A stretch of 64,000 nucleotides of DNA, taken from Pseudomonas viridiflava (GTDB lineage Bacteria; Pseudomonadota; Gammaproteobacteria; Pseudomonadales; Pseudomonadaceae). Location of the stretch: the NCBI RefSeq assembly GCF_900573885.1, contig NZ_UPSE01000533.1:124001-188000 (forward strand). Direction: 5' to 3'. Position 1 is the stretch's first letter, and each line of letters opens with the position of its first letter. This document shows, piece by piece, positions 17,181 to 27,318 of this stretch. Position numbers and translations under genes: made by a program. Under the pieces are notes generated by a model. It was not told the DNA's origin and made no database searches. It saw nothing but the letters and a program-made list of their open reading frames with translations.

Positions 17181-18128
17181 ATGAGTGAAGTCAAGCATTC
17201 GCGGCTGATCATCCTGGGCTCCGGCCCTGCCGGTTACAGCGCTGCCGTGTACGCCGCGCGCGCCAACCTCAAACCTTTGGTCATCACTGGTATTCAACCC
17301 GGCGGCCAACTGACTACCACGGTAGAAGTGGACAACTGGCCCGGCGACGTCGAAGGCCTGACAGGCCCGGCCTTAATGGAGCGCATGCAGAAACATGCCG
17401 AGCGCTTCGACACCGAGATTGTCTACGACCACATCCATACCGCCGAGTTGCAGAGCAAGCCGTTCACCCTCAAAGGCGACAGCGGCACCTATACCTGCGA
17501 CGCGCTGATTATCGCCACTGGCGCCTCCGCTCAGTACTTGGGCCTGCCGTCTGAGGAAGCCTTCGCCGGCCAGGGCGTTTCGGCCTGCGCGACCTGCGAC
17601 GGGTTCTTCTACCGCAACCAGGTTGTTGCGGTTGTCGGCGGCGGCAATACCGCTGTGGAAGAAGCGCTGTATCTGTCGAACATCGCCAAAGAAGTGCACC
17701 TGATCCACCGCCGCGACAAGCTGCGCGCCGAGAAGATTCTTCAAGACAAACTCTTCGACAAAGCCGCCAACGGCAACATGCGCCTGCACTGGAACCAGAA
17801 TCTGGACGAAGTGCTGGGCGACAACAAAGGCGTGACGGGCGTGCGCCTGCGCGACAGCCACACCGGCGAAACCTCGGAACTGGCGCTGGCTGGCGTATTT
17901 ATCGCCATTGGCCACAAGCCGAACACTGACCTGTTCACCGGCCAGTTGGACATGCGTGACGGCTACCTGCTGATCAAGGGCGGCAGCGAAGGCAACGTCA
18001 CTGCCACCAACATCGAAGGCGTGTTTGCCGCCGGCGATGTGGCAGACCACGTGTACCGCCAAGCGATCACCTCGGCCGGCGCCGGTTGCATGGCCGCGCT
18101 TGATGCCGAGAAATACCTGGACCTGTAA
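17181..18128 (+). CDS. trxB: Thioredoxin reductase
   Basis: NADPH-dependent flavoenzyme that reduces thioredoxin. The 315 residues show the FAD site GSGPAGYSAAVYAARA (about 13-28), the redox disulfide Cys136-Cys139 in ACATCDG, the NADPH site VVGGGNTAVEEALYLS, and the C-terminal FAD motif GVFAAGDVADHVYRQAITSAG. Length is normal. It is divergent from ftsK across about 220 bases. A GGCGGGC/GCCCGCC hairpin without a T-run (18138-18157) lies between it and aat and may reduce read-through. Confidence 0.97.
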   Translation: MSEVKHSRLIILGSGPAGYSAAVYAARANLKPLVITGIQPGGQLTTTVEVDNWPGDVEGLTGPALMERMQKHAERFDTEIVYDHIHTAELQSKPFTLKGDSGTYTCDALIIATGASAQYLGLPSEEAFAGQGVSACATCDGFFYRNQVVAVVGGGNTAVEEALYLSNIAKEVHLIHRRDKLRAEKILQDKLFDKAANGNMRLHWNQNLDEVLGDNKGVTGVRLRDSHTGETSELALAGVFIAIGHKPNTDLFTGQLDMRDGYLLIKGGSEGNVTATNIEGVFAAGDVADHVYRQAITSAGAGCMAALDAEKYLDL

Positions 18129-18183
18129 GTGCCAAGCGGCGGGCTCTCTGGCCCGCCCTCCTCTCCCCCGGCCGGGCCTGACC

Positions 18184-18864
18184 ATGCTCACTTGGCTGCA
18201 ACGAAACACCTACGAATTCCCACCGCTGGAAAAAGCGCTGCGCGACCCTGAAGGCTTATTGGCTGCCGGGGGCGACCTTAGTGCCGAACGTTTGATCGCC
18301 GCCTATCGACATGGCTGCTTTCCCTGGTTTGCCGAGGGACAGCCGATTCTCTGGTGGTCGCCCGACCCACGCACCGTTTTGTTTCCTGACGAACTGCACG
18401 TGTCGCGCAGCTTGGCCAAGTTCATGCGCCAGGGCCGCTACGAAGTGACCTTTGATCAGGATTTCGCCGCTGTCATCGCCGCCTGCGCTGGCCCGCGCAG
18501 CTATGCCGACGGCACCTGGATTACAGATGCCATGCAGGCGGCTTACCTCAAGCTACATCGGCAGGGCTTCGCTCATTCGGTGGAGGTGCGCGAAAACGGC
18601 ACGCTAGTGGGCGGTTTGTATGGCCTGGCGATGGGGCAGCTGTTTTTCGGGGAGTCGATGTTTAGCCATGCGGACAACGCCTCGAAAGTGGGCTTCGCCA
18701 CGCTGGTCGAGCGCCTCAAGGTCTGGGGCTTTGTATTGATTGACTGCCAGATGCCGACGCAGCACCTGCACAGCTTCGGCGCGCGGCCCATTGAACGGGC
18801 GCAATTTGTCGATTTTCTGAAGCATCATCTGGATCAGCCGACCACAGCCGACTGGGTCGCCTAG
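18184..18864 (+). CDS. aat: Leucyl/phenylalanyl-tRNA--protein transferase
   Basis: Aat adds Leu or Phe from charged tRNA to proteins beginning with Lys or Arg, creating N-degrons for ClpS-ClpAP. The 226 residues contain the family hallmarks FPPLEKALRDPEGLLAAGGDL, YRHGCFPWF, WWSPDPRTVLFPDELHVSRS, GTWITDAMQAAY and GGLYGLAMGQLFFGESMFS. ATG 18184 is chosen; the open frame runs further upstream into trxB but without family sequence. It is followed by bpt, 54 bases on, and both enzymes feed the clpS/clpA genes 1-4 kb away. Confidence 0.96.
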   Translation: MLTWLQRNTYEFPPLEKALRDPEGLLAAGGDLSAERLIAAYRHGCFPWFAEGQPILWWSPDPRTVLFPDELHVSRSLAKFMRQGRYEVTFDQDFAAVIAACAGPRSYADGTWITDAMQAAYLKLHRQGFAHSVEVRENGTLVGGLYGLAMGQLFFGESMFSHADNASKVGFATLVERLKVWGFVLIDCQMPTQHLHSFGARPIERAQFVDFLKHHLDQPTTADWVA

Positions 18865-18918
18865 TCGAGTCCGGAACCCTGGCATACACTTAAGCCCAGG
18901 CTCTCAAGAGTGTTGACC

Positions 18919-19626
18919 ATGACCGAGCTGGCGCGCCTTAAGTTCTATGCCACTCAACCTCATCCATGCAGCTACCTGCCCGACGAACAAGCCACCACGC
19001 TGTTCCTCGATCCCAGCCAGCCCATGGACGTGGACGTGTACGCCGAGCTTTCGGAAATGGGCTTTCGCCGCAGCGGCGATCACCTGTATCGCCCGCACTG
19101 CCAAGGCTGCACCGCCTGCGTTCCGGCGCGCATTCCAGCCGCCCTGTTCCAGCCCACCCGCCAGCAACGGCGCATTCTCAAGCGAAATGAAAACCTGCAA
19201 GTGCGCGCCGTTCGGCCGAACTTCAATGAAGAGTATTACGCGCTGTACGCCCGCTACATCGAGCAGCGCCACTCGGACGGCGACATGTATCCGCCGAACC
19301 GCGACCAATTCACGACCTTTCTGGTGCGCGATCTGCCCTTCTCGCGCTTCTACGAGTTCCGGCTCGAGGGACGGCTGGTCGCAATCGCCGTTACCGACGT
19401 GCTGCCCAATGGCCTTTCGGCGGTTTATACCTTCTACGACCCGACCGAAGAACGGCGCAGCCTCGGGCGCTTCGCCATCCTCTGGCAAATCGCCGAAACC
19501 CGGCGTATTGGCCTGCATGCGGTGTACTTGGGCTACTGGATCAAGAGCTGCCGGAAGATGAATTACAAGACCCAATACCGCCCCATTGAGCTGTTCGTCA
19601 ATCAACGCTGGATAACCCTCACCTGA
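18919..19626 (+). CDS. bpt: Aspartate/glutamate leucyltransferase (Bpt, arginyltransferase-like)
   Basis: Bpt transfers Leu to proteins beginning with Asp or Glu, the second route into the bacterial N-degron pathway. The 235 residues match the ATE1/Bpt family: N-terminal Cys-containing region [16 protein letters not shown], the motif [24 protein letters not shown], and the GNAT-like C-domain with [14 protein letters not shown] and [21 protein letters not shown] use ATG 18919, giving the family start [10 protein letters not shown]; an in-frame GTG nine bases upstream is less likely. infA follows after 100 bases. Confidence 0.93.
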
Positions 19627-19726
19627 ATACCTTGGCGACGGGCCCTGTTTTCGGGCACAATGCACGCCGCTTTTGCCTGGCGCCAGTTGCACCGGGCCAT
19701 TCATTGGTAACCGAGGGCTTTACTGC

Positions 19727-19945
19727 ATGTCGAAAGAAGACAGCTTCGAAATGGAAGGCACTGTCGTCGACACCCTACCTAACACCATGTTTCGCGTGGA
19801 GTTGGAAAATGGGCACGTCGTAACCGCGCATATCTCCGGAAAGATGCGCAAGAACTACATCCGTATTCTTACCGGTGACAAAGTACGTGTTGAGTTGACG
19901 CCGTACGATCTGAGCAAGGGCCGCATCACTTACCGCGCGCGCTAA
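19727..19945 (+). CDS. infA: Translation initiation factor IF-1
   Basis: 72-residue S1/OB-fold protein binding the 30S A-site during initiation. The sequence begins [19 protein letters not shown] and ends KGRITYRAR, nearly identical in length and motifs to IF-1 of other gamma-proteobacteria. The longer open frame starting at 19673 adds 18 residues foreign to the family. A strong terminator follows directly. The aat-bpt-infA-clpA order is common in this group. Confidence 0.98.
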
Positions 19946-19955
19946 GCCAGTTAAA

Positions 19956-19985
19956 TAAAAATGCCCAGCAATTGCTGGGCATTTT
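19956..19985. terminator. Bidirectional terminator between infA and clpA
   Basis: Stem AAAAATGCCCAGCA/TGCTGGGCATTTTT with an at loop, T-rich on both strands, ending infA and, from the other side, clpA. Confidence 0.9.
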
Positions 19986-20004
19986 TGTTGGTGCGGGTTA
20001 AGCA

Positions 20005-20031
20005 ACCTGCGCAAGAAACCCTTGCGCAGGT
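20005..20031. repeat. Perfect 11-bp hairpin at the clpA 3' end
   Basis: ACCTGCGCAAG (20005-20015) and CTTGCGCAGGT (20021-20031) with a five-base loop, nine bases beyond the clpA stop. It has no T-run of its own; the bidirectional terminator lies further on, so the clpA message would end in two stacked hairpins. Confidence 0.75.
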
Positions 20032-20039
20032 CCGTAGCG

Positions 20040-22310
<2,271 letters not shown>

Positions 22311-22339
22311 AGCTTCACCTCATAACCAAGCAGTCGCAA

Positions 22340-22702
22340 TTAACCGTCTTTCTCTATCTCACAGAGTAGCGGGTGTTGGCTTTCTCTCGCGTATTGGTTG
22401 ACCTGGGTTGCCTTGGTCTCCGCAACATCGCGGGTATACACGCCACACACTGCCCGTCCCTCTGTATGAACGGTCAGCATGATTTTGGTTGCCACTTCCC
22501 TGTTCAAACTGAAGAACACTTCAAGAATTTCGACCACGAAATCCATTGGGGTGTAGTCGTCGTTGAATAGGACCACCTTGTACATCGGTGGTGCCTGCAA
22601 CGCAGGTTTTGCTTCCTGCAGGGCCACGCCCGAGGCGTCATCCTCATGCGGCTCTGGATGGTCCTGATTGAATGTTAGTCGAATCTGGCTACTTACACGC
22701 AT
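22340..22702 (-). CDS. clpS: ClpS N-degron adaptor
   Basis: ClpS binds N-terminal Leu, Phe, Trp or Tyr and hands substrates to ClpA. The 120 residues have a flexible N-terminal tail (about 1-37) and the conserved core PPMYKVVLFNDDYTPMDFVVEILE, then VMLT-like helix TKIMLTVHTEGRAVCGVYTRDVAETK, and the C-terminal SQHPLLCEIEKD. The NDD and TPMDFV residues form the hydrophobic pocket for the N-degron. It is transcribed with clpA and divergent from cspD across a 226-base regulatory gap. Confidence 0.97.
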   Translation of the reverse strand: MRVSSQIRLTFNQDHPEPHEDDASGVALQEAKPALQAPPMYKVVLFNDDYTPMDFVVEILEVFFSLNREVATKIMLTVHTEGRAVCGVYTRDVAETKATQVNQYARESQHPLLCEIEKDG

Positions 22703-22928
22703 GTGGGATGAAAGGTTCGTAATTGTAGGAGTGGGACGACAGACAGTTTTTGACCGACTTCGCAGACGGTCGTGCCGTCGCCTTGACTATCAGTAAATCA
22801 GTGTTACAAACAGAGAATACCCAATCGAGGGTATCAGGGTCCGCGCGCTTACCAAAGCGGATGATTCCAGCGCGGAGTCGTAACGGATAATACCCCAGTG
22901 GTGGGTGTATTTGCAGAGGGACATCAGC

Positions 22929-23195
22929 ATGCTTAGCGGTAAGGTCAAGTGGTTCAACAACGCCAAGGGCTATGGGTTTATCCTGGCTGACGGCCGAGAT
23001 GAGGACCTGTTCGCCCACTACTCGGCTATCCAGATGGACGGTTACAAAACCCTTAAAGCAGGCCAGCCGGTCAGCTTTGACATCATTCAGGGTCCCAAGG
23101 GCCTGCATGCTGTCAACATCAGCTCCATCACCCAAACTGCGGACGCGCCGCCAGTAGCTGCAACACAGCCACAAGCGGTTACGTCCGAAGCCTGA
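22929..23195 (+). CDS. cspD: Cold-shock-domain protein CspD/CapB-like
   Basis: 88 residues: one cold-shock domain with RNP1 GKVKWFNNAKGYGFI and RNP2-like EDLFAHYSAI, then a short Pro/Ala/Gln tail. E. coli CspD is a stationary-phase inhibitor of DNA replication that binds single-stranded DNA. ATG 22929 is used; the frame is open upstream but without family sequence. The cspD-clpS-clpA divergent arrangement is conserved in gamma-proteobacteria. It ends at a terminator shared with icd. Confidence 0.93.
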   Translation: MLSGKVKWFNNAKGYGFILADGRDEDLFAHYSAIQMDGYKTLKAGQPVSFDIIQGPKGLHAVNISSITQTADAPPVAATQPQAVTSEA

Positions 23196-23237
23196 TATCT
23201 GGCCCTTCGGGGCCAAATTCAATGGGCAGCGGGCAAT

Positions 23238-23270
23238 AAAAAAGGCCGGTCATCAGACCGGCCTTTTTTT
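23238..23270. terminator. Bidirectional terminator between cspD and icd
   Basis: Stem AAAAAAGGCCGGTC/GACCGGCCTTTTTTT with loop atca, able to end both convergent genes. Confidence 0.93.
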
Positions 23271-23287
23271 GTCGCCTGAAGCTCACA

Positions 23288-24544
23288 TTACATGTGAGCG
23301 ATCATGGCGTCGCCGAACGCCGAGCAGGACAGCAGCGTGGCGCCGTCCATCAGACGTTCAAAGTCGTACGTAACGGTTTTGGCGGAGATCGCACCGTTAA
23401 CGCCGTCGATGATCAGATCGGCAGCTTCAGTCCAGCCCATGTGACGCAGCATCATTTCAGCGGAAAGAATCAACGAACCCGGGTTCACTTGGTCTTTACC
23501 AGCGTACTTCGGCGCGGTGCCGTGGGTGGCTTCGAACATGGCGATGTTGTCGGACAGGTTAGCGCCCGGAGCAATACCGATACCGCCTACTTCGGCCGCC
23601 AGGGCGTCGGAGAGGTAGTCACCGTTCAGGTTCAGGGTAGCAATTACATCGTACTCAGCCGGGCGCAGCAGAATTTGCTGAAGCATGGCGTCGGCGATGG
23701 CGTCTTTAACGACAACCTTCTTGCCGGTGTTCGGGTTGGTGAATTGCATCCACGGACCGCCATCCAGCAGCTCGGCACCGAATTCGTTTTTGGCGATTTC
23801 GTAGCCCCAATCTTTGAAGGCACCTTCGGTGAACTTCATGATGTTGCCTTTGTGCACGATGGTCAGCGAGTCGCGGTTGTTATCAACCACGTACTGCAAT
23901 GCTTTACGCACCAGACGCTGAGTACCTTGCTTGGAAACCGGCTTCACGCCGATACCGCAGTCTTCGTCGAAACGGATTTTCTTAACACCCATTTCTTCTT
24001 TCAGGAACTTGATGACTTTTTCAGCTTCCGGCGAGCCGGCTTTCCACTCGATACCGGCATAAATGTCTTCCGAGTTTTCGCGGAAAATAGTCATGTCGAC
24101 GTCTTGAGGCTTTTTGACCGGGCTAGGAACGCCGGTGAACCAGCGCACTGGACGCAGGCAAACGTAGAGGTCGAGCTCCTGACGCAGGGCCACGTTCAAG
24201 GAACGGATGCCGCCGCCAACTGGAGTGGTCAGAGGACCTTTGATGGATACAACGTAATCGCGAACGGCTTCGAGTGTTTCTTTCGGCAGCCAGGTGTCCT
24301 GGTCGTAAACCTGAGTGGCTTTCTCGCCAGCGTAAACTTCCATCCAGGAGATCTTGCGCTCGCCGCCGTAGGCTTTGTTTACGGCTGCATCGACGACTTT
24401 GATCATCACTGGGCTGATATCAACCCCGATGCCATCACCTTCGATGAAAGGGATGATTGGGTTGTTCGGTACATTCAGGGACATATCGGCATTGACGGTG
24501 ATTTTGTCACCGGTTGCTGGCACCTGGATCTTTTGGTATCCCAT
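23288..24544 (-). CDS. icd: NADP-dependent isocitrate dehydrogenase (homodimeric type)
   Basis: Oxidises isocitrate to 2-oxoglutarate in the TCA cycle. The 418 residues match the E. coli-type enzyme: substrate loop TPVGGGIRSLNVALRQ with Ser115 at the position phosphorylated by AceK, FRENSEDIYAGIEW, the metal-binding NLNGDYLSDALAAEVGG and NADP site THGTAPKYAGKDQVNPGS. ATG 24544 is used; 13 upstream codons do not belong to the family. Upstream are three TGTAG-type inverted repeats also found before aceA. The monomeric-type idh gene that accompanies icd in P. aeruginosa is absent here. Confidence 0.97.
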   Translation of the reverse strand: MGYQKIQVPATGDKITVNADMSLNVPNNPIIPFIEGDGIGVDISPVMIKVVDAAVNKAYGGERKISWMEVYAGEKATQVYDQDTWLPKETLEAVRDYVVSIKGPLTTPVGGGIRSLNVALRQELDLYVCLRPVRWFTGVPSPVKKPQDVDMTIFRENSEDIYAGIEWKAGSPEAEKVIKFLKEEMGVKKIRFDEDCGIGVKPVSKQGTQRLVRKALQYVVDNNRDSLTIVHKGNIMKFTEGAFKDWGYEIAKNEFGAELLDGGPWMQFTNPNTGKKVVVKDAIADAMLQQILLRPAEYDVIATLNLNGDYLSDALAAEVGGIGIAPGANLSDNIAMFEATHGTAPKYAGKDQVNPGSLILSAEMMLRHMGWTEAADLIIDGVNGAISAKTVTYDFERLMDGATLLSCSAFGDAMIAHM

Positions 24545-24638
24545 GCTGGACTCCGTTGCTTTCGTGGTCTGACATCCCGCCACGCGGATGGCGCAGCGGT
24601 ATGGAACTTGAATTGGTCTCGGAAAGGCGGGCCATTCT

Positions 24639-24653
24639 TGTAGTATTTCTACA
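24639..24653. promoter_or_regulatory. Inverted repeat TGTAG-N5-CTACA upstream of icd
   Basis: A perfect palindromic pair with spacer TATTT, about 95 bases before the icd start and well placed to be an operator. It shares the TGTAG half-site with two sites further upstream and with the aceA leader. Confidence 0.6.
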
Positions 24654-24732
24654 GAAAGTCACGCACTTTTCTTGAGATTGTCGGACTAAACACCCGCTGC
24701 AGGCCGCGTTATTACGGCACCTGACCTATCTC

Positions 24733-24773
24733 TGTAGTCAAACTACATCACTACTACATTCCACCTGTAGTAG
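24733..24773. promoter_or_regulatory. Two TGTAGT-type palindromes in the icd-nudix gap
   Basis: TGTAGT-CAA-ACTACA lies at 24733-24747 and a perfect 8-bp inverted repeat CTACTACA-N7-TGTAGTAG at 24751-24773. They lie about 190-230 bases before icd and 93-133 before the divergent nudix gene. RccR of P. fluorescens has, as I recall, TGTAGT/ACTACA-like half-sites and controls carbon-node genes, so it is the leading candidate. The remaining sequence of this 321-base gap shows no gene. Confidence 0.6.
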
Positions 24774-24865
24774 AGGCGCTTTTTAGCCTAGCAGCTTGCC
24801 CCGATATTGCCTTTTTCGGCGCCCGCCTGAAACCAAAGCGAGCGCTGATCGCACAGGAGTTACCC

Positions 24866-25306
24866 ATGCGTTTCACCCCTCACGTTACCGTCGCGACCAT
24901 CGTTGAAGATCAGGGTCGATTCTTGATGGTTGAAGAAACCGCTGGCGGCCGCGCTGTATTTAATCAGCCTGCCGGCCACTTGGAAGCCGACGAAAGTCTC
25001 ATGCAGGCCGCCATTCGCGAAACCCTGGAAGAAACCGGCTGGGACGTAGAGCTCACCGCTGTCACCGGCATCTATTTATATACCGCCCCGAGCAACGGCG
25101 TGACCTACCAACGCGTATGCTTTGCCGCCAAGGCATTGCAACAACGAGAAAACTACACGCTCGACGACGGCATCATCGGCCCGCAATGGCTTACCCGCGA
25201 GGAACTGGCCGCCCAACCGGAGCGCTGGCGCAGCGAGCTGGTGTTGCGGTGCATCGACGACTACCTGGGCGGCGAGCGCTTCCCTCTTGCCCTGTTGCGT
25301 GACTAG
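24866..25306 (+). CDS. nudJ: NUDIX hydrolase, NudJ-like
   Basis: 146 residues. The complete Nudix box (GHLEADESLMQAAIRETLEETGW..., key REtleEE residues intact) binds Mg and cleaves a nucleoside diphosphate bond. Start MRFTPHVTVATIVEDQGRFLMVEE and downstream GVTYQRVCFAAKAL resemble E. coli NudJ, a phosphatase of thiamine and nucleoside pyrophosphates, which is also encoded just before mnmA in enterics. A good ribosome site (CAGGAG) precedes the ATG. mnmA starts 71 bases downstream. The true substrate is not known. Confidence 0.88.
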   Translation: MRFTPHVTVATIVEDQGRFLMVEETAGGRAVFNQPAGHLEADESLMQAAIRETLEETGWDVELTAVTGIYLYTAPSNGVTYQRVCFAAKALQQRENYTLDDGIIGPQWLTREELAAQPERWRSELVLRCIDDYLGGERFPLALLRD

Positions 25307-25377
25307 CGTCGATAACCACTGAGCCGGCCGCCCTGATAGAATCGCGTTTTTCCGAAAAGCCCTGCATCCAAATTCCT

Positions 25378-26496
25378 ATGCGTGACAATTCCTCAACTCG
25401 CGTGATCGTCGGCATGTCCGGCGGTGTCGACTCTTCCGTTTCCGCCGTGCTGCTGCTGGAGCAGGGCTATCAGGTCGAAGGCCTGTTCATGAAAAACTGG
25501 GAGGAAGACGACGGCACCGAATACTGCACCGCCATGGATGACATGGCCGATGCGCAAGCGGTCTGCGACAAAATTGGCATCAAGCTGCACACCGCCAACT
25601 TCGCGGCGGAGTACTGGGACAATGTGTTCGAGCACTTCCTGGCCGAATACAAAGCCGGACGCACGCCCAACCCGGACATCCTCTGCAACCGGGAAATCAA
25701 ATTCAAAGCCTTCCTTGAGTACGCGCTGTCGCTGGGTGCCGACCTGATTGCCACCGGCCACTACGTGCGTCGCCGCGACATCGACGGGCGCACCGAGCTG
25801 CTCAAAGGCCTGGACCCGAACAAGGACCAGAGTTACTTCCTGCACGCCGTTGGCGGTGAACAGCTGGCCAAGACGCTGTTCCCGGTTGGCGAACTGGAAA
25901 AACCGGAAGTGCGCACCATCGCCGAAAAGCATCAGTTGGCGACGGCCAAGAAGAAAGACTCGACCGGCATCTGCTTTATCGGCGAGCGCCGCTTCAGTGA
26001 TTTCCTCAAGCAGTACCTGCCCGCGCAGCCCGGCAATATCGAGACCACCGAAGGCGAGATCATCGGCCGCCACCACGGCCTGATGTACCACACCATAGGC
26101 CAGCGTCAGGGTTTGGGTATCGGCGGCTTGAAAGATGCCGGCGAAGAGCCGTGGTACGTGCTGATCAAAGACCTCGAACGCAACGTGCTGGTGGTCGGCC
26201 AGGGCAACGAACATCCATGGTTGTTTTCCAGCGCCCTGCTCTGCTCTGACATCTATTGGGTCAACCCGATCGATCTCAGCAGCCCGCGAGCCCTGACCGC
26301 GAAGGTGCGCTACCGCCAGGGCGACCAGGCGTGCACGCTGGAGAAGACCAGCGAGGGCTATCGCGCCGTATTCGCCATGCCGCAGCGCGCTGTTACGCCG
26401 GGCCAGTCCGTGGTGTTTTATGACGGCGAAGTCTGCCTGGGCGGCGGTGTAATAGAAGTCGCGCAGCCCTGGAGCAGTAAGGAAAAGCGCGCATGA
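25378..26496 (+). CDS. mnmA: tRNA-specific 2-thiouridylase MnmA
   Basis: MnmA adenylates U34 of tRNA Lys, Glu and Gln and inserts sulfur delivered by TusE. The 372 residues carry the PP-loop SGGVDSS (14-20), catalytic Cys103 in NPDILCNREIKF and Cys199 in STGICFIGERRF, and the C-terminal barrel. Length is that of the E. coli enzyme. Its stop overlaps the hflD start (ATGA). The partner sulfur relay tusDCBE is also in this window. Confidence 0.97.
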   Translation: MRDNSSTRVIVGMSGGVDSSVSAVLLLEQGYQVEGLFMKNWEEDDGTEYCTAMDDMADAQAVCDKIGIKLHTANFAAEYWDNVFEHFLAEYKAGRTPNPDILCNREIKFKAFLEYALSLGADLIATGHYVRRRDIDGRTELLKGLDPNKDQSYFLHAVGGEQLAKTLFPVGELEKPEVRTIAEKHQLATAKKKDSTGICFIGERRFSDFLKQYLPAQPGNIETTEGEIIGRHHGLMYHTIGQRQGLGIGGLKDAGEEPWYVLIKDLERNVLVVGQGNEHPWLFSSALLCSDIYWVNPIDLSSPRALTAKVRYRQGDQACTLEKTSEGYRAVFAMPQRAVTPGQSVVFYDGEVCLGGGVIEVAQPWSSKEKRA

Positions 26497-27113
26497 CCCC
26501 GATTCAGGAACAACTGGTTGCGCTGGGCGGCGTATTTGAAGCGGCCTTTCTGGTCGACCAGGTGGCGCGCACCGGACAGATCAGCGAAAGCGCCTTGAGC
26601 TGCATGCTCGGAAGCTTGATGGTCCGCGATCCGAAAACCACCCTGGACGTTTACGGCGGCGACGACATTAACCTGCGTAACGGCTACCGCGCGCTGCTCA
26701 GCGCGCTGGAACGCGACCCCACCACCTTGCAACGCGAACCGCTGCGCTACGCCCTCGCGATGCTGGGCCTTGAGCGCAAGCTCGCCAAGCGCGACGACAT
26801 GCTGGAAACCATCGGCAAACGCCTCGACCAGATCCAGCAGCAGGTTCAGCACTTCGGCCTGGTGCATGAGAACGTCATCGCCGCGAGCGGCGGCCTGTAT
26901 CAGGACACGCTGAGCACCTTCCGCCAGCGCATTCAGGTGCACGGCGACATGCGCAACCTGCAGCAACCGAGCAACGCCGCGAAGATTCGCGCGCTGCTGC
27001 TGGCTGGTATTCGCTCGGCACGCCTGTGGCGCCAGTTGGGTGGTCATCGCTGGCAGTTGGTGATTAACCGTCGCAAATTGCTGAAAGAGCTTTACCCGCT
27101 GGTTCGCGGATAA
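26493..27113 (+). CDS. hflD: HflD-family protein (lysogenization regulator homologue)
   Basis: 206 residues of the HflD/YcfC family, an all-helical, membrane-associated protein. In E. coli it binds phage lambda CII and affects lysogeny; its normal cell role is unclear. Recognisable parts are the start MTPIQEQLVALGGVFEAAFLV, GSLMVRDPKTTLDVYGG and IRALLLAGIRSARLWRQLGG. It is translationally coupled to mnmA, the conserved mnmA-hflD-purB order of gamma-proteobacteria, which suggests a housekeeping function. Confidence 0.93.
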   Translation: MTPIQEQLVALGGVFEAAFLVDQVARTGQISESALSCMLGSLMVRDPKTTLDVYGGDDINLRNGYRALLSALERDPTTLQREPLRYALAMLGLERKLAKRDDMLETIGKRLDQIQQQVQHFGLVHENVIAASGGLYQDTLSTFRQRIQVHGDMRNLQQPSNAAKIRALLLAGIRSARLWRQLGGHRWQLVINRRKLLKELYPLVRG

Positions 27114-27127
27114 ACCCCTTCTATACC

Positions 27128-27193
27128 TGTAGGAGCGGCTTCCGCCGCAATGCTTGTGATCCTAAAAGCATCGCGACTGAAGTCGCTCCCACA
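27128..27193. repeat. REPIN: two inverted REP palindromes
   Basis: TGTAGGAGCGGCTTCCGCCGC on the left faces GCGACTGAAGTCGCTCCCACA on the right, with AAGCATCG/ATGCTT words between. This is the paired inverted form of the Pseudomonas GGAGCGGCTT REP family. It lies in the 205-base hflD-purB gap, downstream of hflD. Such elements are mobilised in trans by RAYT transposases, none of which is in this window. Confidence 0.85.
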
Positions 27194-27318
27194 GCACCGC
27201 GCTGTTCCACGCCTCACCGAAAAACCCGACAGAGCAGTTCGCTGCGCACGGGCCAGGTAAGGTTTTTCTATGTATAATTCGCGCCCCTTTTCGTCGCCCG
27301 ACTGTCCGAGAACGCCCC

